A DNA stretch of 64,000 nt, taken from positions 157,796 to 221,795 of the forward strand of contig NZ_FWXN01000007.1 in NCBI RefSeq assembly GCF_900176385.1, in the 5' to 3' direction. The DNA comes from Janibacter indicus (lineage in GTDB: Bacteria > Actinomycetota > Actinomycetes > Actinomycetales > Dermatophilaceae). The position numbers were made by a program, and so were the translations under genes. Shown here in pieces: positions 54,404-62,565 of the stretch. Each line of letters opens with the position of its first letter. Positions within the stretch are counted from its first letter, which is position 1. The notes under the pieces were generated by a model. That model was not told the origin of the DNA. It did not search any database and was given only the letters and a program-made list of their open reading frames with translations.

Positions 54404-56089
54404 TCAGGCCTCGACGACCACCGGGATGATCATCGGGCGTCGGCGGATCTTGCCGCCGACCCAGCCACCGACGGCACGGCGCACGACCTGCTGCAGCTGG
54501 TGGGTGTCGGTCGTGCCCTTGCGAGCCGCCTCGTCGAGCGCCGCGATGATCTTGGGCTCGACCTGGGTGAAGATCTCGTCGTCCTCGGCGAAGCCGCGGG
54601 CGGTGATCTCCGGACCGGCGATGACCTTGCCGGTCGAGGAGTCGACGACGACCATGACGGAGATGAAGCCCTCGTCGCGCAGGATGCGACGGTCCTTGAG
54701 CAGCTCCTCGGTCGCGCCCCCGACGCTCGAGCCGTCGACATAGACGTAGCCGCAGGGCACGGCGCCGGTGATGCGCGCGCGACCGTCCACGAGATCGACG
54801 ACGACGCCGTCCTCGGCCAGCACGACGTGGTCGGGGTCGACGCCCGTCTGGATCGCCAGGTCGGCGTTGGCGACGAGGTGGCGCCACTCGCCGTGGACCG
54901 GCATGACATTGCGCGGCTTGACGATGTTGTAGCAGTAGAGCAGCTCGCCCGCGCTGGCGTGACCGGAGACGTGCACCTTGGCGTTGCCCTTGTGCACGAC
55001 GTCGGCACCCAGGCGCATGAGGCCGTTGATGACCCGGTACACGGCATTTTCGTTGCCGGGGATCAGGCTCGAGGCGAGCAGCACCGTGTCGCCGTCGCCG
55101 ACGTCGATGCGGTGGTCGCGGTTGGCCATGCGCGACAGGGCGGCCATGGGCTCACCCTGGCTGCCCGTGCAGATGAGCACGACCTCGTCGTCTGGATAGT
55201 TGTCGAGCTTCTTGACGTCGACGAGGACCCGGTCGGGCACCTTGAGGTAGCCCAGGTCGGCGGCGATGCCCATGTTGCGCACCATCGAGCGACCGACCAT
55301 CGCGACCTTGCGGCCGTTGCGCTCGGCGGCGTCGAGGACCTGCTGGACACGGTGCACGTGGCTGGAGAAGCAGGCGACGATGATCCGGCGCTGGGCATTG
55401 CGGAAGACGGTGTCGATCGCCGGCCCGATCTCGCGCTCGGGGGTGGTGAAGCCGGGGACCTCGGCATTGGTCGAGTCGGTGAGGAAGAGGTCGACCCCCT
55501 CCTCTCCGACCCGGGCGAAGGCCCGCAGGTCGGTCAGCCGACGGTCGAGCGGCAGCTGGTCCATCTTGAAGTCCCCGGTGTGCAGCAGGGTGCCGCCGTC
55601 GGTGCGCACGAAGACCGCCAGCGCGTCGGGGATCGAGTGGTTGACCGCGATGAACTCGCAGTCGAAGACGCCGAAGCTCTCACGCCCGCCCTCCTTGACC
55701 CCGAGGGTGAAGGGCTTGATCCGGTGCTCCTTGAGCTTGGCCTCGATGAGGGCGAGCGTGAGCATCGAGCCGACGAGCGGGATGTCGGGCTTGTGCTTGA
55801 GCAGGTAGGGCACGGCGCCGATGTGGTCCTCGTGGCCGTGGGTGAGGACGATCGCCTGCACGTCGTCGAGCCGGTCGAGGATGTACTCGAAGTCGGGCAG
55901 GATCAGGTCGACGCCCGGCTGGTGGTCCTCGGGGAAGAGGACGCCGCAGTCGATGATGAGCAGCTGCCCCTGGTGCTCGACGACGGCCATGTTGCGGCCG
56001 ACCTCGCCGAGACCGCCGAGCGCGACGACCCGCAGAGCTCCGTCGGCGAGCGGCGGGGGCAGCTCCAGGTCGGGGTGCGGGTGGCTCAT
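54404..56089 (-). CDS. rnj: Ribonuclease J
   Basis: A 561-residue metallo-beta-lactamase-fold RNase: [14 protein letters not shown] (residues ~79-92), [10 protein letters not shown], the beta-CASP motif, [11 protein letters not shown] and [12 protein letters not shown]. It has 5' exonuclease and endonuclease activity and processes rRNA and mRNA. The start codon overlaps the dapA stop (ATGA). The arrangement dapA-rnj is the usual actinobacterial order. Confidence 0.95.
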   Translation of the reverse strand: MSHPHPDLELPPPLADGALRVVALGGLGEVGRNMAVVEHQGQLLIIDCGVLFPEDHQPGVDLILPDFEYILDRLDDVQAIVLTHGHEDHIGAVPYLLKHKPDIPLVGSMLTLALIEAKLKEHRIKPFTLGVKEGGRESFGVFDCEFIAVNHSIPDALAVFVRTDGGTLLHTGDFKMDQLPLDRRLTDLRAFARVGEEGVDLFLTDSTNAEVPGFTTPEREIGPAIDTVFRNAQRRIIVACFSSHVHRVQQVLDAAERNGRKVAMVGRSMVRNMGIAADLGYLKVPDRVLVDVKKLDNYPDDEVVLICTGSQGEPMAALSRMANRDHRIDVGDGDTVLLASSLIPGNENAVYRVINGLMRLGADVVHKGNAKVHVSGHASAGELLYCYNIVKPRNVMPVHGEWRHLVANADLAIQTGVDPDHVVLAEDGVVVDLVDGRARITGAVPCGYVYVDGSSVGGATEELLKDRRILRDEGFISVMVVVDSSTGKVIAGPEITARGFAEDDEIFTQVEPKIIAALDEAARKGTTDTHQLQQVVRRAVGGWVGGKIRRRPMIIPVVVEA

Positions 56090-56982
56090 GCGGCACCTCC
56101 GATCCCGGACGCGGCCAGACCGGCGCGGACGATCTCGAGGTGCTCGGCCGGCCCCTCGACGTAGGGCAGACGCACGGTGGCGTGGGAGATGACCCCGAGC
56201 TCGACGAGCGCGGCCTTGGCCATGATGGCGCCCTGCGAGGTCGACATCAGGGCATTGGTCACGGGGATCAGGCGGTGGTGGATCTCGCGGGCGGTCGCCA
56301 GGTCACCGGCGTCGACGGCGGCGATCATGTCGGCGTAGTCGCGGCCGGCGACGTGGCCGACGACCGAGACGATGCCGTGGGCGCCCTGGGCGAGGTGGGC
56401 GAGGTTGTGCTCGTCGGCACCGGAGTACCAGAGCAGGTCGGTCGCGGCCATGACCTCGGAGGCGGCCCACAGGTCGCCCTTGGCGTCCTTGACGCCGAGG
56501 ATCCGGTCGTGGTCGGCGAGCGCGATGAGCGTCTCCACGGCGAAGGGGGTCGCGGTGCGCCCGGGGATGTCGTAGAGGAGGATCGGCAGCTTCGCCGCGT
56601 CGGCGATGGCGCGTGTGTGGGCCAGCAGCCCGGCCTGGGTCGGCTTGTTGTAGTAGGGGGAGACGACGAGCAGCGCGTCGGCGCCGGCACGGGTCGCCGC
56701 GGCCGCCATCTCGATGGCGTGGGCGGTGTTGTTGGACCCGACACCCGCGGTCACCGCGAGCCGGTCACCCGCGGCGCGCTTGACGGTCTCGACCATCGCG
56801 ATGCTCTCGGCGGAGCTGAGCGTCGGGGACTCGCCCGTGGTGCCGTTGACGACGACACCGTCGTGTCCGGTGGCGATGAGGTGCTCGACGACGGCGGCGA
56901 CGCCCTGTGCGTCCACCGCGCCGTCTGGGGTCATGGGCGTCACCATCGCGGTGACCACCCGTCCGAAGGGGGAAGTCGTCAT
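56086..56982 (-). CDS. dapA: 4-hydroxy-tetrahydrodipicolinate synthase
   Basis: A 298-residue TIM-barrel enzyme for lysine and diaminopimelate synthesis. The Schiff-base Lys is in [10 protein letters not shown], the catalytic Tyr in [11 protein letters not shown] and the substrate motif NGTTGES near the N-terminus. The ATG at 56982 is supported by TACGCT six bases upstream and overlaps an iterated CGAAGGGGG copy at its N-terminal codons. It is divergent from thyA with 42 bp between starts and coupled to rnj. Confidence 0.96.
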   Translation of the reverse strand: MTTSPFGRVVTAMVTPMTPDGAVDAQGVAAVVEHLIATGHDGVVVNGTTGESPTLSSAESIAMVETVKRAAGDRLAVTAGVGSNNTAHAIEMAAAATRAGADALLVVSPYYNKPTQAGLLAHTRAIADAAKLPILLYDIPGRTATPFAVETLIALADHDRILGVKDAKGDLWAASEVMAATDLLWYSGADEHNLAHLAQGAHGIVSVVGHVAGRDYADMIAAVDAGDLATAREIHHRLIPVTNALMSTSQGAIMAKAALVELGVISHATVRLPYVEGPAEHLEIVRAGLAASGIGGAA

Positions 56983-56988
56983 GCGGTC

Positions 56989-56994
56989 AGCGTA
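56989..56994 (-). promoter_or_regulatory. -10 hexamer TACGCT for dapA
   Basis: TACGCT on the minus strand is 6 bases before the dapA ATG. Confidence 0.6.
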
Positions 56995-57012
56995 GCCGTC
57001 GGTGGTGGCGTC

Positions 57013-57018
57013 TATCGT
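57013..57018 (+). promoter_or_regulatory. -10 hexamer TATCGT for thyA
   Basis: TATCGT ends 6 bases before the thyA ATG at 57025. Confidence 0.6.
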
Positions 57019-57024
57019 GGCGCC

Positions 57025-57834
57025 ATGCGTCAGTACCTCGACCTCCTCGAGCACGTCCGGGACCACGGCGTGGACAAGTCCGACCGCACCGGCACGGGCA
57101 CCCGGAGCGTCTTCGGCCACCAGATGCGCTTCGACCTGTCGGAGGGCTTCCCGGTCCTCACGACGAAGAAGCTGCACCTGCGCTCGATCATCGGTGAGCT
57201 GCTGTGGTTCCTGCGCGGCGACACCAACGTGCGCTGGCTCCAGGAGCGCGGCATCAGCATCTGGGACGAGTGGGCCGACGAGCAGGGTGAGCTCGGCCCG
57301 GTCTACGGGCACCAGTGGCGCTCCTGGCCGACCCCCGACGGCGGCACGATCGACCAGATCGAGCGGGTCGTCGAGGGGCTGCGGACCAACCCCGACAGCC
57401 GACGGCACATCGTCTCGGCGTGGAACGTCGCCGAGGTCGACTCGATGGCGCTGCCGCCGTGCCACACGATGTTCCAGTTCTACGTCACCCCGGCGAGCGA
57501 AGGGGGCCGCCCCCGGCTGTCGTGCCAGCTCTATCAGCGCAGCGCCGACATCTTCCTGGGCGTCCCCTTCAACATCGCCTCCTACGCCCTGCTGACGATG
57601 ATGGTCGCCCAGCAGGTCGACATGGAGCCGGGCGAGTTCGTCCACACGCTCGGCGACGCCCACCTCTACAGCAACCACCTCGACCAGGCCGCCGAGCAGC
57701 TGAACCGCTCCCCCGGGCCGCTGCCGCGGATGGAGATCACCCGGCGCGAATCGATCGACGCCTACGAGCTCGAGGACTTCACCCTCGTCGGCTACGAGGC
57801 CGCACCGTCGATCAAGGCACCGATCGCCGTATGA
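57025..57834 (+). CDS. thyA: Thymidylate synthase
   Basis: A 269-residue ThyA that methylates dUMP using methylene-tetrahydrofolate. The nucleophile Cys is in [12 protein letters not shown], with [17 protein letters not shown] and [18 protein letters not shown] short insertion (PASEGGRPR) after the catalytic strand is encoded by an iterated CGAAGGGGG copy. The ATG overlaps the following gene (ATGA), so thyA is translationally coupled to a Nudix-DHFR fusion gene. Confidence 0.96.
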   Translation: MRQYLDLLEHVRDHGVDKSDRTGTGTRSVFGHQMRFDLSEGFPVLTTKKLHLRSIIGELLWFLRGDTNVRWLQERGISIWDEWADEQGELGPVYGHQWRSWPTPDGGTIDQIERVVEGLRTNPDSRRHIVSAWNVAEVDSMALPPCHTMFQFYVTPASEGGRPRLSCQLYQRSADIFLGVPFNIASYALLTMMVAQQVDMEPGEFVHTLGDAHLYSNHLDQAAEQLNRSPGPLPRMEITRRESIDAYELEDFTLVGYEAAPSIKAPIAV

Positions 57835-58799
57835 GCCTTGCCCGACGCGTCCCCGGCGAGCTGCGCGGTCGGGTCCCGCTCGTCGCCGCGTCCTACGCCG
57901 TGATGACCCGCGAGGGCACCTCGGGCACCGAGGTGCTCCTCCAGTTGCGGCAGGGCACCGGGTTCATGGACGGCTGGTGGGCCTGCGGGGCGGCCGGGCA
58001 CGTCGAGGACGCGAGCGCCCCGAGCGAGGCACTGCGTCAGGAGGTCCTCGAGGAGCTCGGTGTGCACGTCGGGGCCGCGACGCCCCTGACGACGCTCCAG
58101 CGCACGAGCGCGGCGGGCCGGCTCGAGCAGCGGGCCGACTTCTTCTTCCACGTCACCGAGTGGTCGGGCGAGCCGACCGTGCAGGAGCCCGACAAGGCGG
58201 CGGACCTGCGGTGGTGGCCGCTGGCCCGGCTGCCCGAGTTGGTCGTCCCCCACGAGCGGGTCGTGCTGGAGGGCCTGCGCGACGGGAGGCTTCCCCCCTT
58301 CGTCGAGCTGGGGCACGACCAGCGCCTGGTGCTCGTCGCGGCGCTGGGGGCCAACCGCGCCATCGGGGTCGACGGTGGCATGCCGTGGCACCTGCCCGAG
58401 GATCTGGCGCACTTCAAGGCCCTGACGATGGGCGGCACGATGATCATGGGGCGACGCACCTGGGACTCGATCGGACGTGCGCTCCCCGGCCGCACCACGG
58501 TCGTCATCACCTCCGACCACGCGTGTTCGGCTCCCGGCGCCGTCGTCGTCCACTCCCTGGCGGAGGCGCTGGCCGTCGCCGGACCGGGCGAGGTCTTCGT
58601 CGTCGGAGGTGGCGAGATCTACCGCCAGACTATCGCCCTGGCCTCGCGGCTGGAGCTGACCGAGATCGCCGCCTCGCCGCAGGCCGAGGTCTTCTTCCCC
58701 GAGGTCGACGACGGGTGGCGCGAGGTGCAGCGGACCCCCCGCGAGGGCTTCGACTTCGTCACCTACGAGCGTGAACCTCACCGGATCACCTCGACCTAA
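57831..58799 (+). CDS. Nudix hydrolase fused to dihydrofolate reductase
   Basis: A 322-residue single open reading frame. Residues 1-160 form a Nudix domain; its box region [20 protein letters not shown] keeps the late Glu pair, but the early Glu and the Arg of REx2EE are replaced by Ser and Gln. Residues ~165-322 are a complete [57 protein letters not shown] and [15 protein letters not shown] regenerates the folate consumed by ThyA, encoded just upstream with a 4-base overlap. The fusion is unusual; no stop or start separates the domains. Confidence 0.9.
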   Translation: MSLARRVPGELRGRVPLVAASYAVMTREGTSGTEVLLQLRQGTGFMDGWWACGAAGHVEDASAPSEALRQEVLEELGVHVGAATPLTTLQRTSAAGRLEQRADFFFHVTEWSGEPTVQEPDKAADLRWWPLARLPELVVPHERVVLEGLRDGRLPPFVELGHDQRLVLVAALGANRAIGVDGGMPWHLPEDLAHFKALTMGGTMIMGRRTWDSIGRALPGRTTVVITSDHACSAPGAVVVHSLAEALAVAGPGEVFVVGGGEIYRQTIALASRLELTEIAASPQAEVFFPEVDDGWREVQRTPREGFDFVTYEREPHRITST

Positions 58800-58835
58800 G
58801 TCGACCACATTGGTTTATTTTGAGGCTAGTTGACC

Positions 58836-58841
58836 TATGAT
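58836..58841 (+). promoter_or_regulatory. -10 hexamer TATGAT for the SatD-like gene
   Basis: TATGAT lies 6 bases before the ATG at 58848, within an AT-rich stretch (58800-58850) that contrasts with its surroundings. Confidence 0.65.
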
Positions 58842-58847
58842 GTTCAC

Positions 58848-59477
58848 ATGACTGCGGTCGCCACCCTCATCGGAGATGTCGTCGGCTCTCGCTCCGTCGC
58901 CGACCGACGCGCCCTGCACGCGCGCCTCGAGGAGGTGCTGGCCGATGTCAACGCCCGCACCGAGCCGCTGCAGCCCCTGCGGCTGACCGTGGGCGACGAG
59001 TTCCAGGGGGCCTGGCGCCGCCGCGGCGAGGCTGCCCACGCTGCACTCCTGCTGCGGGTCGGGCTGCTGCCCGAGGTCGAGACCCGCTACGGCCTCGGCC
59101 GCGGCGAGGTGACCGCACTCAGCGACGACGGGAACATCCAGGACGGCCCCGGCTGGTGGCAGGCACGAGAGGCGATCTCCCTGGCCAAGGCCGACGAGGA
59201 GCGTGCTCGCGGCGACGCCCGGGTCGTGCGCACCCGGTGGGTGGAGGACTCCCCCACCGGGCTGGCCCTTGACGCAGCCCTGCGGCACCGCGACCTGCTC
59301 CTCGCCGACCTCGACGAGCGGTCCAGACGCCTGCTGCGCGGCCTGCTCGCCGGGTCCACCCAGCGCGCCCTCGCCGAGGGCGAGGGCATCAGCCCGACCG
59401 CCGTCTCCCGACGCGTGCGCCGTGACGGCCTCGACCAGGTCGTCACCCTCGACGCCGAACTGGCGGCCCTCGCATGA
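58848..59477 (+). CDS. SatD-family protein
   Basis: A 209-residue protein with MTAVATLIGDVVGSRSVADR at the start and LRLTVGDEFQGAW, the SatD signature. The C-terminal part holds a helix-turn-helix-like region (TQRALAEGEGISPTAVSRRV), suggesting nucleic-acid binding. SatD-type genes are found with a membrane protein, as here. A TTG six codons upstream is possible, but the ATG fits the leaderless -10 better. Confidence 0.78.
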   Translation: MTAVATLIGDVVGSRSVADRRALHARLEEVLADVNARTEPLQPLRLTVGDEFQGAWRRRGEAAHAALLLRVGLLPEVETRYGLGRGEVTALSDDGNIQDGPGWWQAREAISLAKADEERARGDARVVRTRWVEDSPTGLALDAALRHRDLLLADLDERSRRLLRGLLAGSTQRALAEGEGISPTAVSRRVRRDGLDQVVTLDAELAALA

Positions 59478-60232
59478 GCGTCCTCGCCGCCCTCCTCGTC
59501 GCGGTCGGAGCCACCGACCTGCTCCGCAGCCTCGGACCGCACCCGGCACGACCCCGCGAGACCCGGGGCGTCCCCGCAGCCGGGCTGCTCCTGCTCGCCC
59601 TCGTCGCCGCAGGTGCAGGGCTTCTCGCGACGTGGGGCGGTGTCGCGCTCACCGCTCTGGCGGCCGTCGGACTACTCGCGTGGACGGTGACGGCGGAGCG
59701 GGCCGACGCCGGTCACGGGCACGGGCTGGCCCTCACGACCTTCGTCGTGGCCGTCGCCGTCCAGCTCGCCGTCTCGGGCTGGGCCCCGCCGGTCGGTGGG
59801 TGGCTCGCCGACTGGCTCACGTGGAGCGCACTGCCGTGGCAGCCCTCCCCGGACCGCGCACTGCTGCTCGCCGGGCTCGTGCTCGTGCAGCTGGCCACGG
59901 GCAACCGGTTGGTTCGGCTCGTCCTCGTCACCACCGGCGCCCTGCCGCCTGTGCCCGTGGCGGGTGCGGTCGAGGGACAGCTGCGCGGTGGCCGTCTGCT
60001 CGGGCCGCTCGAGCGCATCTTCATCTTCGGGCTGGGGCTGGCCGGGGAGCTCACCGCGGCCGGTCTCGTCATCGCGGCCAAGGGTCTGATCCGCTGGCCC
60101 GAGCTGAAGTCCCACGCCCGCAGAGATGACGAGCGTCGTGTCTCCGACATCGACCGGGTGACCGAGTACTTCCTCGTCGGCAGCTTCGTCAGCTGGCTCG
60201 TCGCGCTCGGCGCGCTGCTGCTCGCCGCCTGA
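59474..60232 (+). CDS. Membrane protein paired with SatD
   Basis: A 252-residue membrane protein with at least seven hydrophobic segments, overlapping the satD-like gene by 4 bases. The C-terminal half has GRLLGPLERIFIFGLGLAG and a conserved loop ending IDRVTEYFLVGSFVSWLVAL, typical of the membrane partner of SatD. Function is unknown; a small-molecule sensor or transporter are both possible. Confidence 0.75.
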   Translation: MSVLAALLVAVGATDLLRSLGPHPARPRETRGVPAAGLLLLALVAAGAGLLATWGGVALTALAAVGLLAWTVTAERADAGHGHGLALTTFVVAVAVQLAVSGWAPPVGGWLADWLTWSALPWQPSPDRALLLAGLVLVQLATGNRLVRLVLVTTGALPPVPVAGAVEGQLRGGRLLGPLERIFIFGLGLAGELTAAGLVIAAKGLIRWPELKSHARRDDERRVSDIDRVTEYFLVGSFVSWLVALGALLLAA

Positions 60233-60481
60233 GCGCGAGCGCGGCCGACAGGATGAGTGCCTCCTGGCTCACCGTGGTGGTGACCACCCGGCACTCGGTC
60301 TACCCGACGGCCGGCGTGCACGTCGTCGACGCCGCGTAGGTCCGCGAGCCCCCTGACAGGCATGGGTGTGATGGGCGTGTGGGAGGACGTCACCCGCGCC
60401 AGATCCCTTGTCCTGCAGACCCCTACGGGTTGCTGCTGTCCCTGCCTTCGACCGTAGCAATGGCCGGCGGGTCCTGCAGGA

Positions 60482-60506
60482 CGAAGGGGGCTCGGCTCCC
60501 CCTTCG
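60482..60506 (+). terminator. Hairpin from two inverted CGAAGGGGG copies
   Basis: A perfect 9-bp stem (60482-60490 with 60498-60506) with a 7-base loop, just upstream of the next promoter. Its position suggests insulation of the next transcription unit. Confidence 0.75.
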
Positions 60507-60515
60507 CGCCCTCCG

Positions 60516-60521
60516 TATGCT
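60516..60521 (+). promoter_or_regulatory. -10 hexamer TATGCT for the enoyl-CoA hydratase gene
   Basis: TATGCT ends 6 bases before the GTG at 60528. Confidence 0.6.
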
Positions 60522-60527
60522 GACGCC

Positions 60528-61250
60528 GTGCCCATCCTCAGCGAGACCCACGACGCCGTCACCACCCTGACGATCGATCGCCCGCACCGCCGCAACGCGC
60601 TCGACCTGGCCACGCTCGAGGAGCTGCACTCGGCCGTCGTCGCGGCGGTCGACGGCGGGGCCCGTGCGCTCGTCCTCACCGGGGCCGAGGGGCACTTCTG
60701 CGCGGGTGCCGACCTCACCGAGCTCGAGGACGTCTCCTTCACCGTGCGGCTGGCCGAGGTCCTTCAGCACCTCGCCGCCGTGCCGATCACGACCATCGCC
60801 GCGATCTCCGGGTCGTGCATGGGGCTGGGCATGCAGCTCGCGGTCGCCTGCGACCTGCGGGTGGTCGGCGAGCGGGCCCGCTTCGCCGTGCCCGTCGCCA
60901 AGCTCGGCCTCATGGTCGACCAGTGGACGCTCGACCGGGTGGCCCGCTTCTGGGGCGAGGGTGCCGCGCGGCACATGGTGCTCACCGCGGCCGTGCTCGA
61001 CGGCGACGACGCGTGGCGGCTCGGCTTCGCCCAGCTCCGCGGTGACCTCGACGCCGCTCTCGACCTGGCCCGGTCGGCCGTGCCCCTCGCGCCGCTGTCG
61101 CAGGCCGGGTCCAAGATCGGCATGAAATCCAGCCCCGCTCCCGACGAGGCCTACTCCGCGGCCTTCTCCCGGGCCTGGGCCAGCTCCGACCTCGCGGAGG
61201 GGCAGCGCGCCTTCGGCGAGCGCCGCACGCCGCGCTTCGAGGGACGCTGA
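60528..61250 (+). CDS. Enoyl-CoA hydratase/isomerase family protein
   Basis: A 240-residue crotonase-fold protein. The oxyanion-hole motifs HFCAGADLTEL and SGSCMGLGMQLAVACDLRV are present; the second catalytic Glu expected in hydratases is replaced in this region, so it may be an isomerase or a general acyl-CoA enzyme. The GTG start has a leaderless -10. The stop overlaps the start of the acetyltransferase gene. Confidence 0.85.
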   Translation: MPILSETHDAVTTLTIDRPHRRNALDLATLEELHSAVVAAVDGGARALVLTGAEGHFCAGADLTELEDVSFTVRLAEVLQHLAAVPITTIAAISGSCMGLGMQLAVACDLRVVGERARFAVPVAKLGLMVDQWTLDRVARFWGEGAARHMVLTAAVLDGDDAWRLGFAQLRGDLDAALDLARSAVPLAPLSQAGSKIGMKSSPAPDEAYSAAFSRAWASSDLAEGQRAFGERRTPRFEGR

Positions 61251-61798
61251 TGGTGGCCGCCGACGCGAGCGTGCGCACCGCCGGGCCCGACGACGCCCCG
61301 GCCGTCGGCCGGGTCCAGGCACTCGTCTGGCAGCAGGCCTACGACGGCGTCGTCCCGCCGCAGGTGCACGCGAGCTTCGACCCACGCGCCTTCGAGTCCG
61401 CGTGGCAGGAGTCCCTGCGCACCCCACCGTCCGGCGTCTACCGGCTGCTCGTGGCGTGCGCCGGTGACGAGGTCGTCGGCTTCGCCTCCATCGGCCCGAG
61501 CCAGGACCCCGACGCCGGCCAGACCACCGGCGAGATCTCCGCGCTCGGGATCCACCCCGGCCACCGGCGCCAGGGCCACGGCTCGCGGCTGGTCAACGCC
61601 GCGGTCGACCTGCTGCGCGAGGCCGGTGCGGAGCACGTGGCGACGTGGTGCCTCGTCGAGCACGAGGACCTGCGGGGGTTCCTCACCGGCGCCGGCCTCG
61701 TCCCCGACGGCGCCTTCCGCGACCGCGTCGTCTCCCCCGACGGCCACACCGCGCGGGAGGTGCGGCTCGTCGCGGCACTGACGGACTCGCCGTCGTGA
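61250..61798 (+). CDS. GNAT-family N-acetyltransferase
   Basis: A 182-residue acetyltransferase with the acetyl-CoA motif ALGIHPGHRRQGHGSRLVNA (R/Q-x-x-G-x-G type) and a C-terminal strand typical of Gcn5-related enzymes. The acceptor is unknown. TGATG overlap with the upstream stop and GTGA overlap with azlC make a three-gene coupled unit. Confidence 0.85.
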   Translation: MVAADASVRTAGPDDAPAVGRVQALVWQQAYDGVVPPQVHASFDPRAFESAWQESLRTPPSGVYRLLVACAGDEVVGFASIGPSQDPDAGQTTGEISALGIHPGHRRQGHGSRLVNAAVDLLREAGAEHVATWCLVEHEDLRGFLTGAGLVPDGAFRDRVVSPDGHTAREVRLVAALTDSPS

Positions 61799-62451
61799 GC
61801 GCGACCCCCTTCGCCGCGGAGCAGGCAGCCGCCCGCCGGCAGGGCATCTCGGTCGGTCTCGCCACCGGTGTCTACGGGGTGAGCTTCGGCGCCCTCGGCA
61901 TCGCCGCCGGGCTCGACGTCTGGCAGACCGTCGCGCTCTCGCTCCTGCTCTTCACCGGCGGGTCGCAGTTTGCCCTCGTGGGCATCATCGCCTCCGGCGG
62001 CAGCCCGATCACGGCCGTGGCGACCTCCACCCTCCTCGGGATCCGCAACGGCCTCTACGGTCTCCAGCTCGCCCGCGTCCTGCGCCTCACGGGATGGCGA
62101 AGGGCGGGCGCCGCGCACCTGACGATCGACGAGTCGACGGCGGTCGCGCTGGCCCAGGAGGAGCCGGAGGTGCAGCGCACCGGCTTCTGGGCCGCAGGTC
62201 TGGGCGTCTACGTCTTCTGGAACCTGTCGACCCTCGTCGGCGCCCTCGTCGGCAATGCCATCGGCGAGCCGCGGGTGTGGGGTCTCGACGCCGCCGCCGC
62301 GGCGGCCTTCGTGGCGCTCATCTGGCCGCGCCTGAGGGATCGCACCGGTCAGGTCACCGCGGCTCTAGCTGTACTCGGCCGTCAGGTTGTTGACAGTCGG
62401 CTGGTCGGGGCGAGGCCGCCGAGTGCGGTGTGGCGGCGTTCAGTGTTGTAG
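61795..62451 (+). pseudogene. azlC: AzlC-family amino-acid exporter subunit, truncated by IS481
   Basis: The first ~191 codons encode the AzlC core (GISVGLATGVYGVSFGALGI, LLLFTGGSQFALVGI and TLLGIRNGLYGLQLAR). AzlC normally has about 230-250 residues. At 62370 the sequence becomes the end of an IS481-family element, so the last ~26 codons up to the stop at 62451 are transposon-derived. The missing end removes a final membrane segment and the partner azlD is not in view. The GTG start overlaps the acetyltransferase stop. Confidence 0.85.
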
Positions 62452-62550
62452 TGCTCGAGCCAGGGCGCAAGGGCGGCTGCTCGTTGCTGGTTGCTGGTGA
62501 AGACCTGCCGGTAGGCCCACTCGGTTTGCAGGGTGCGGTTGAAGCGTTCG
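62382..62550 (-). pseudogene. IS481-family transposase, C-terminal fragment
   Basis: 55 codons encode ERFNRTLQTEWAYRQVF and then LEHYNTERRHTALGGL, the conserved C-terminal part of the DDE catalytic core of IS481 enzymes. It is cut off from the N-terminal part by the IS110-family element. Confidence 0.88.
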
Positions 62551-62565
62551 ATGCTCCTATGTTCG

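Larger units (their letters stand above)
60233..60527. other. 295-bp intergenic region
   Basis: Between the membrane-protein gene and the enoyl-CoA hydratase gene. It holds a 28-codon ATG ORF (60268 area to 60340) with no support, a long stretch without recognisable signal, the terminator at 60482-60506 and the promoter of the next gene. Confidence 0.5.
1139..61813. repeat. Dispersed iterated 9-mer CGAAGGGGG / CCCCCTTCG
   Basis: By hand count 16 copies read CGAAGGGGG on the plus strand (4293, 8938, 22096, 24159, 25578, 27207, 33445, 34125, 35977, 48834, 52350, 54364, 56541, 56964, 57498, 60482) and 25 read CCCCCTTCG (1139, 4661, 7988, 11364, 11586, 13336, 14928, 18623, 23494, 25610, 27223, 32560, 33623, 37180, 37948, 40595, 41234, 41729, 45236, 48512, 53809, 54384, 58294, 60498, 61805). 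Base composition alone would predict about two. Several further sites differ by one base. Coordinates are the first base of each copy. Confidence 0.85.

Noticed and set aside
57831..58799. Two separate genes (Nudix and DHFR) instead of a fusion
   Set aside because: No stop codon or ribosome site with a start lies between the domains; the frame is continuous through a short linker.
60254..60340. A 28-codon ATG ORF between the SatD partner and enoyl-CoA hydratase
   Set aside because: No ribosome site, no leaderless -10 and no recognisable sequence; probably chance.
1139..61813. CGAAGGGGG as the FtsK-orienting polar sequence (KOPS/SRS-like)
   Set aside because: The core resembles known GAAGGG-type signals, but both orientations occur at similar frequency in this window and in head-to-head pairs, whereas such signals should be strongly skewed on one replichore. 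A genome-wide skew test could revive it.
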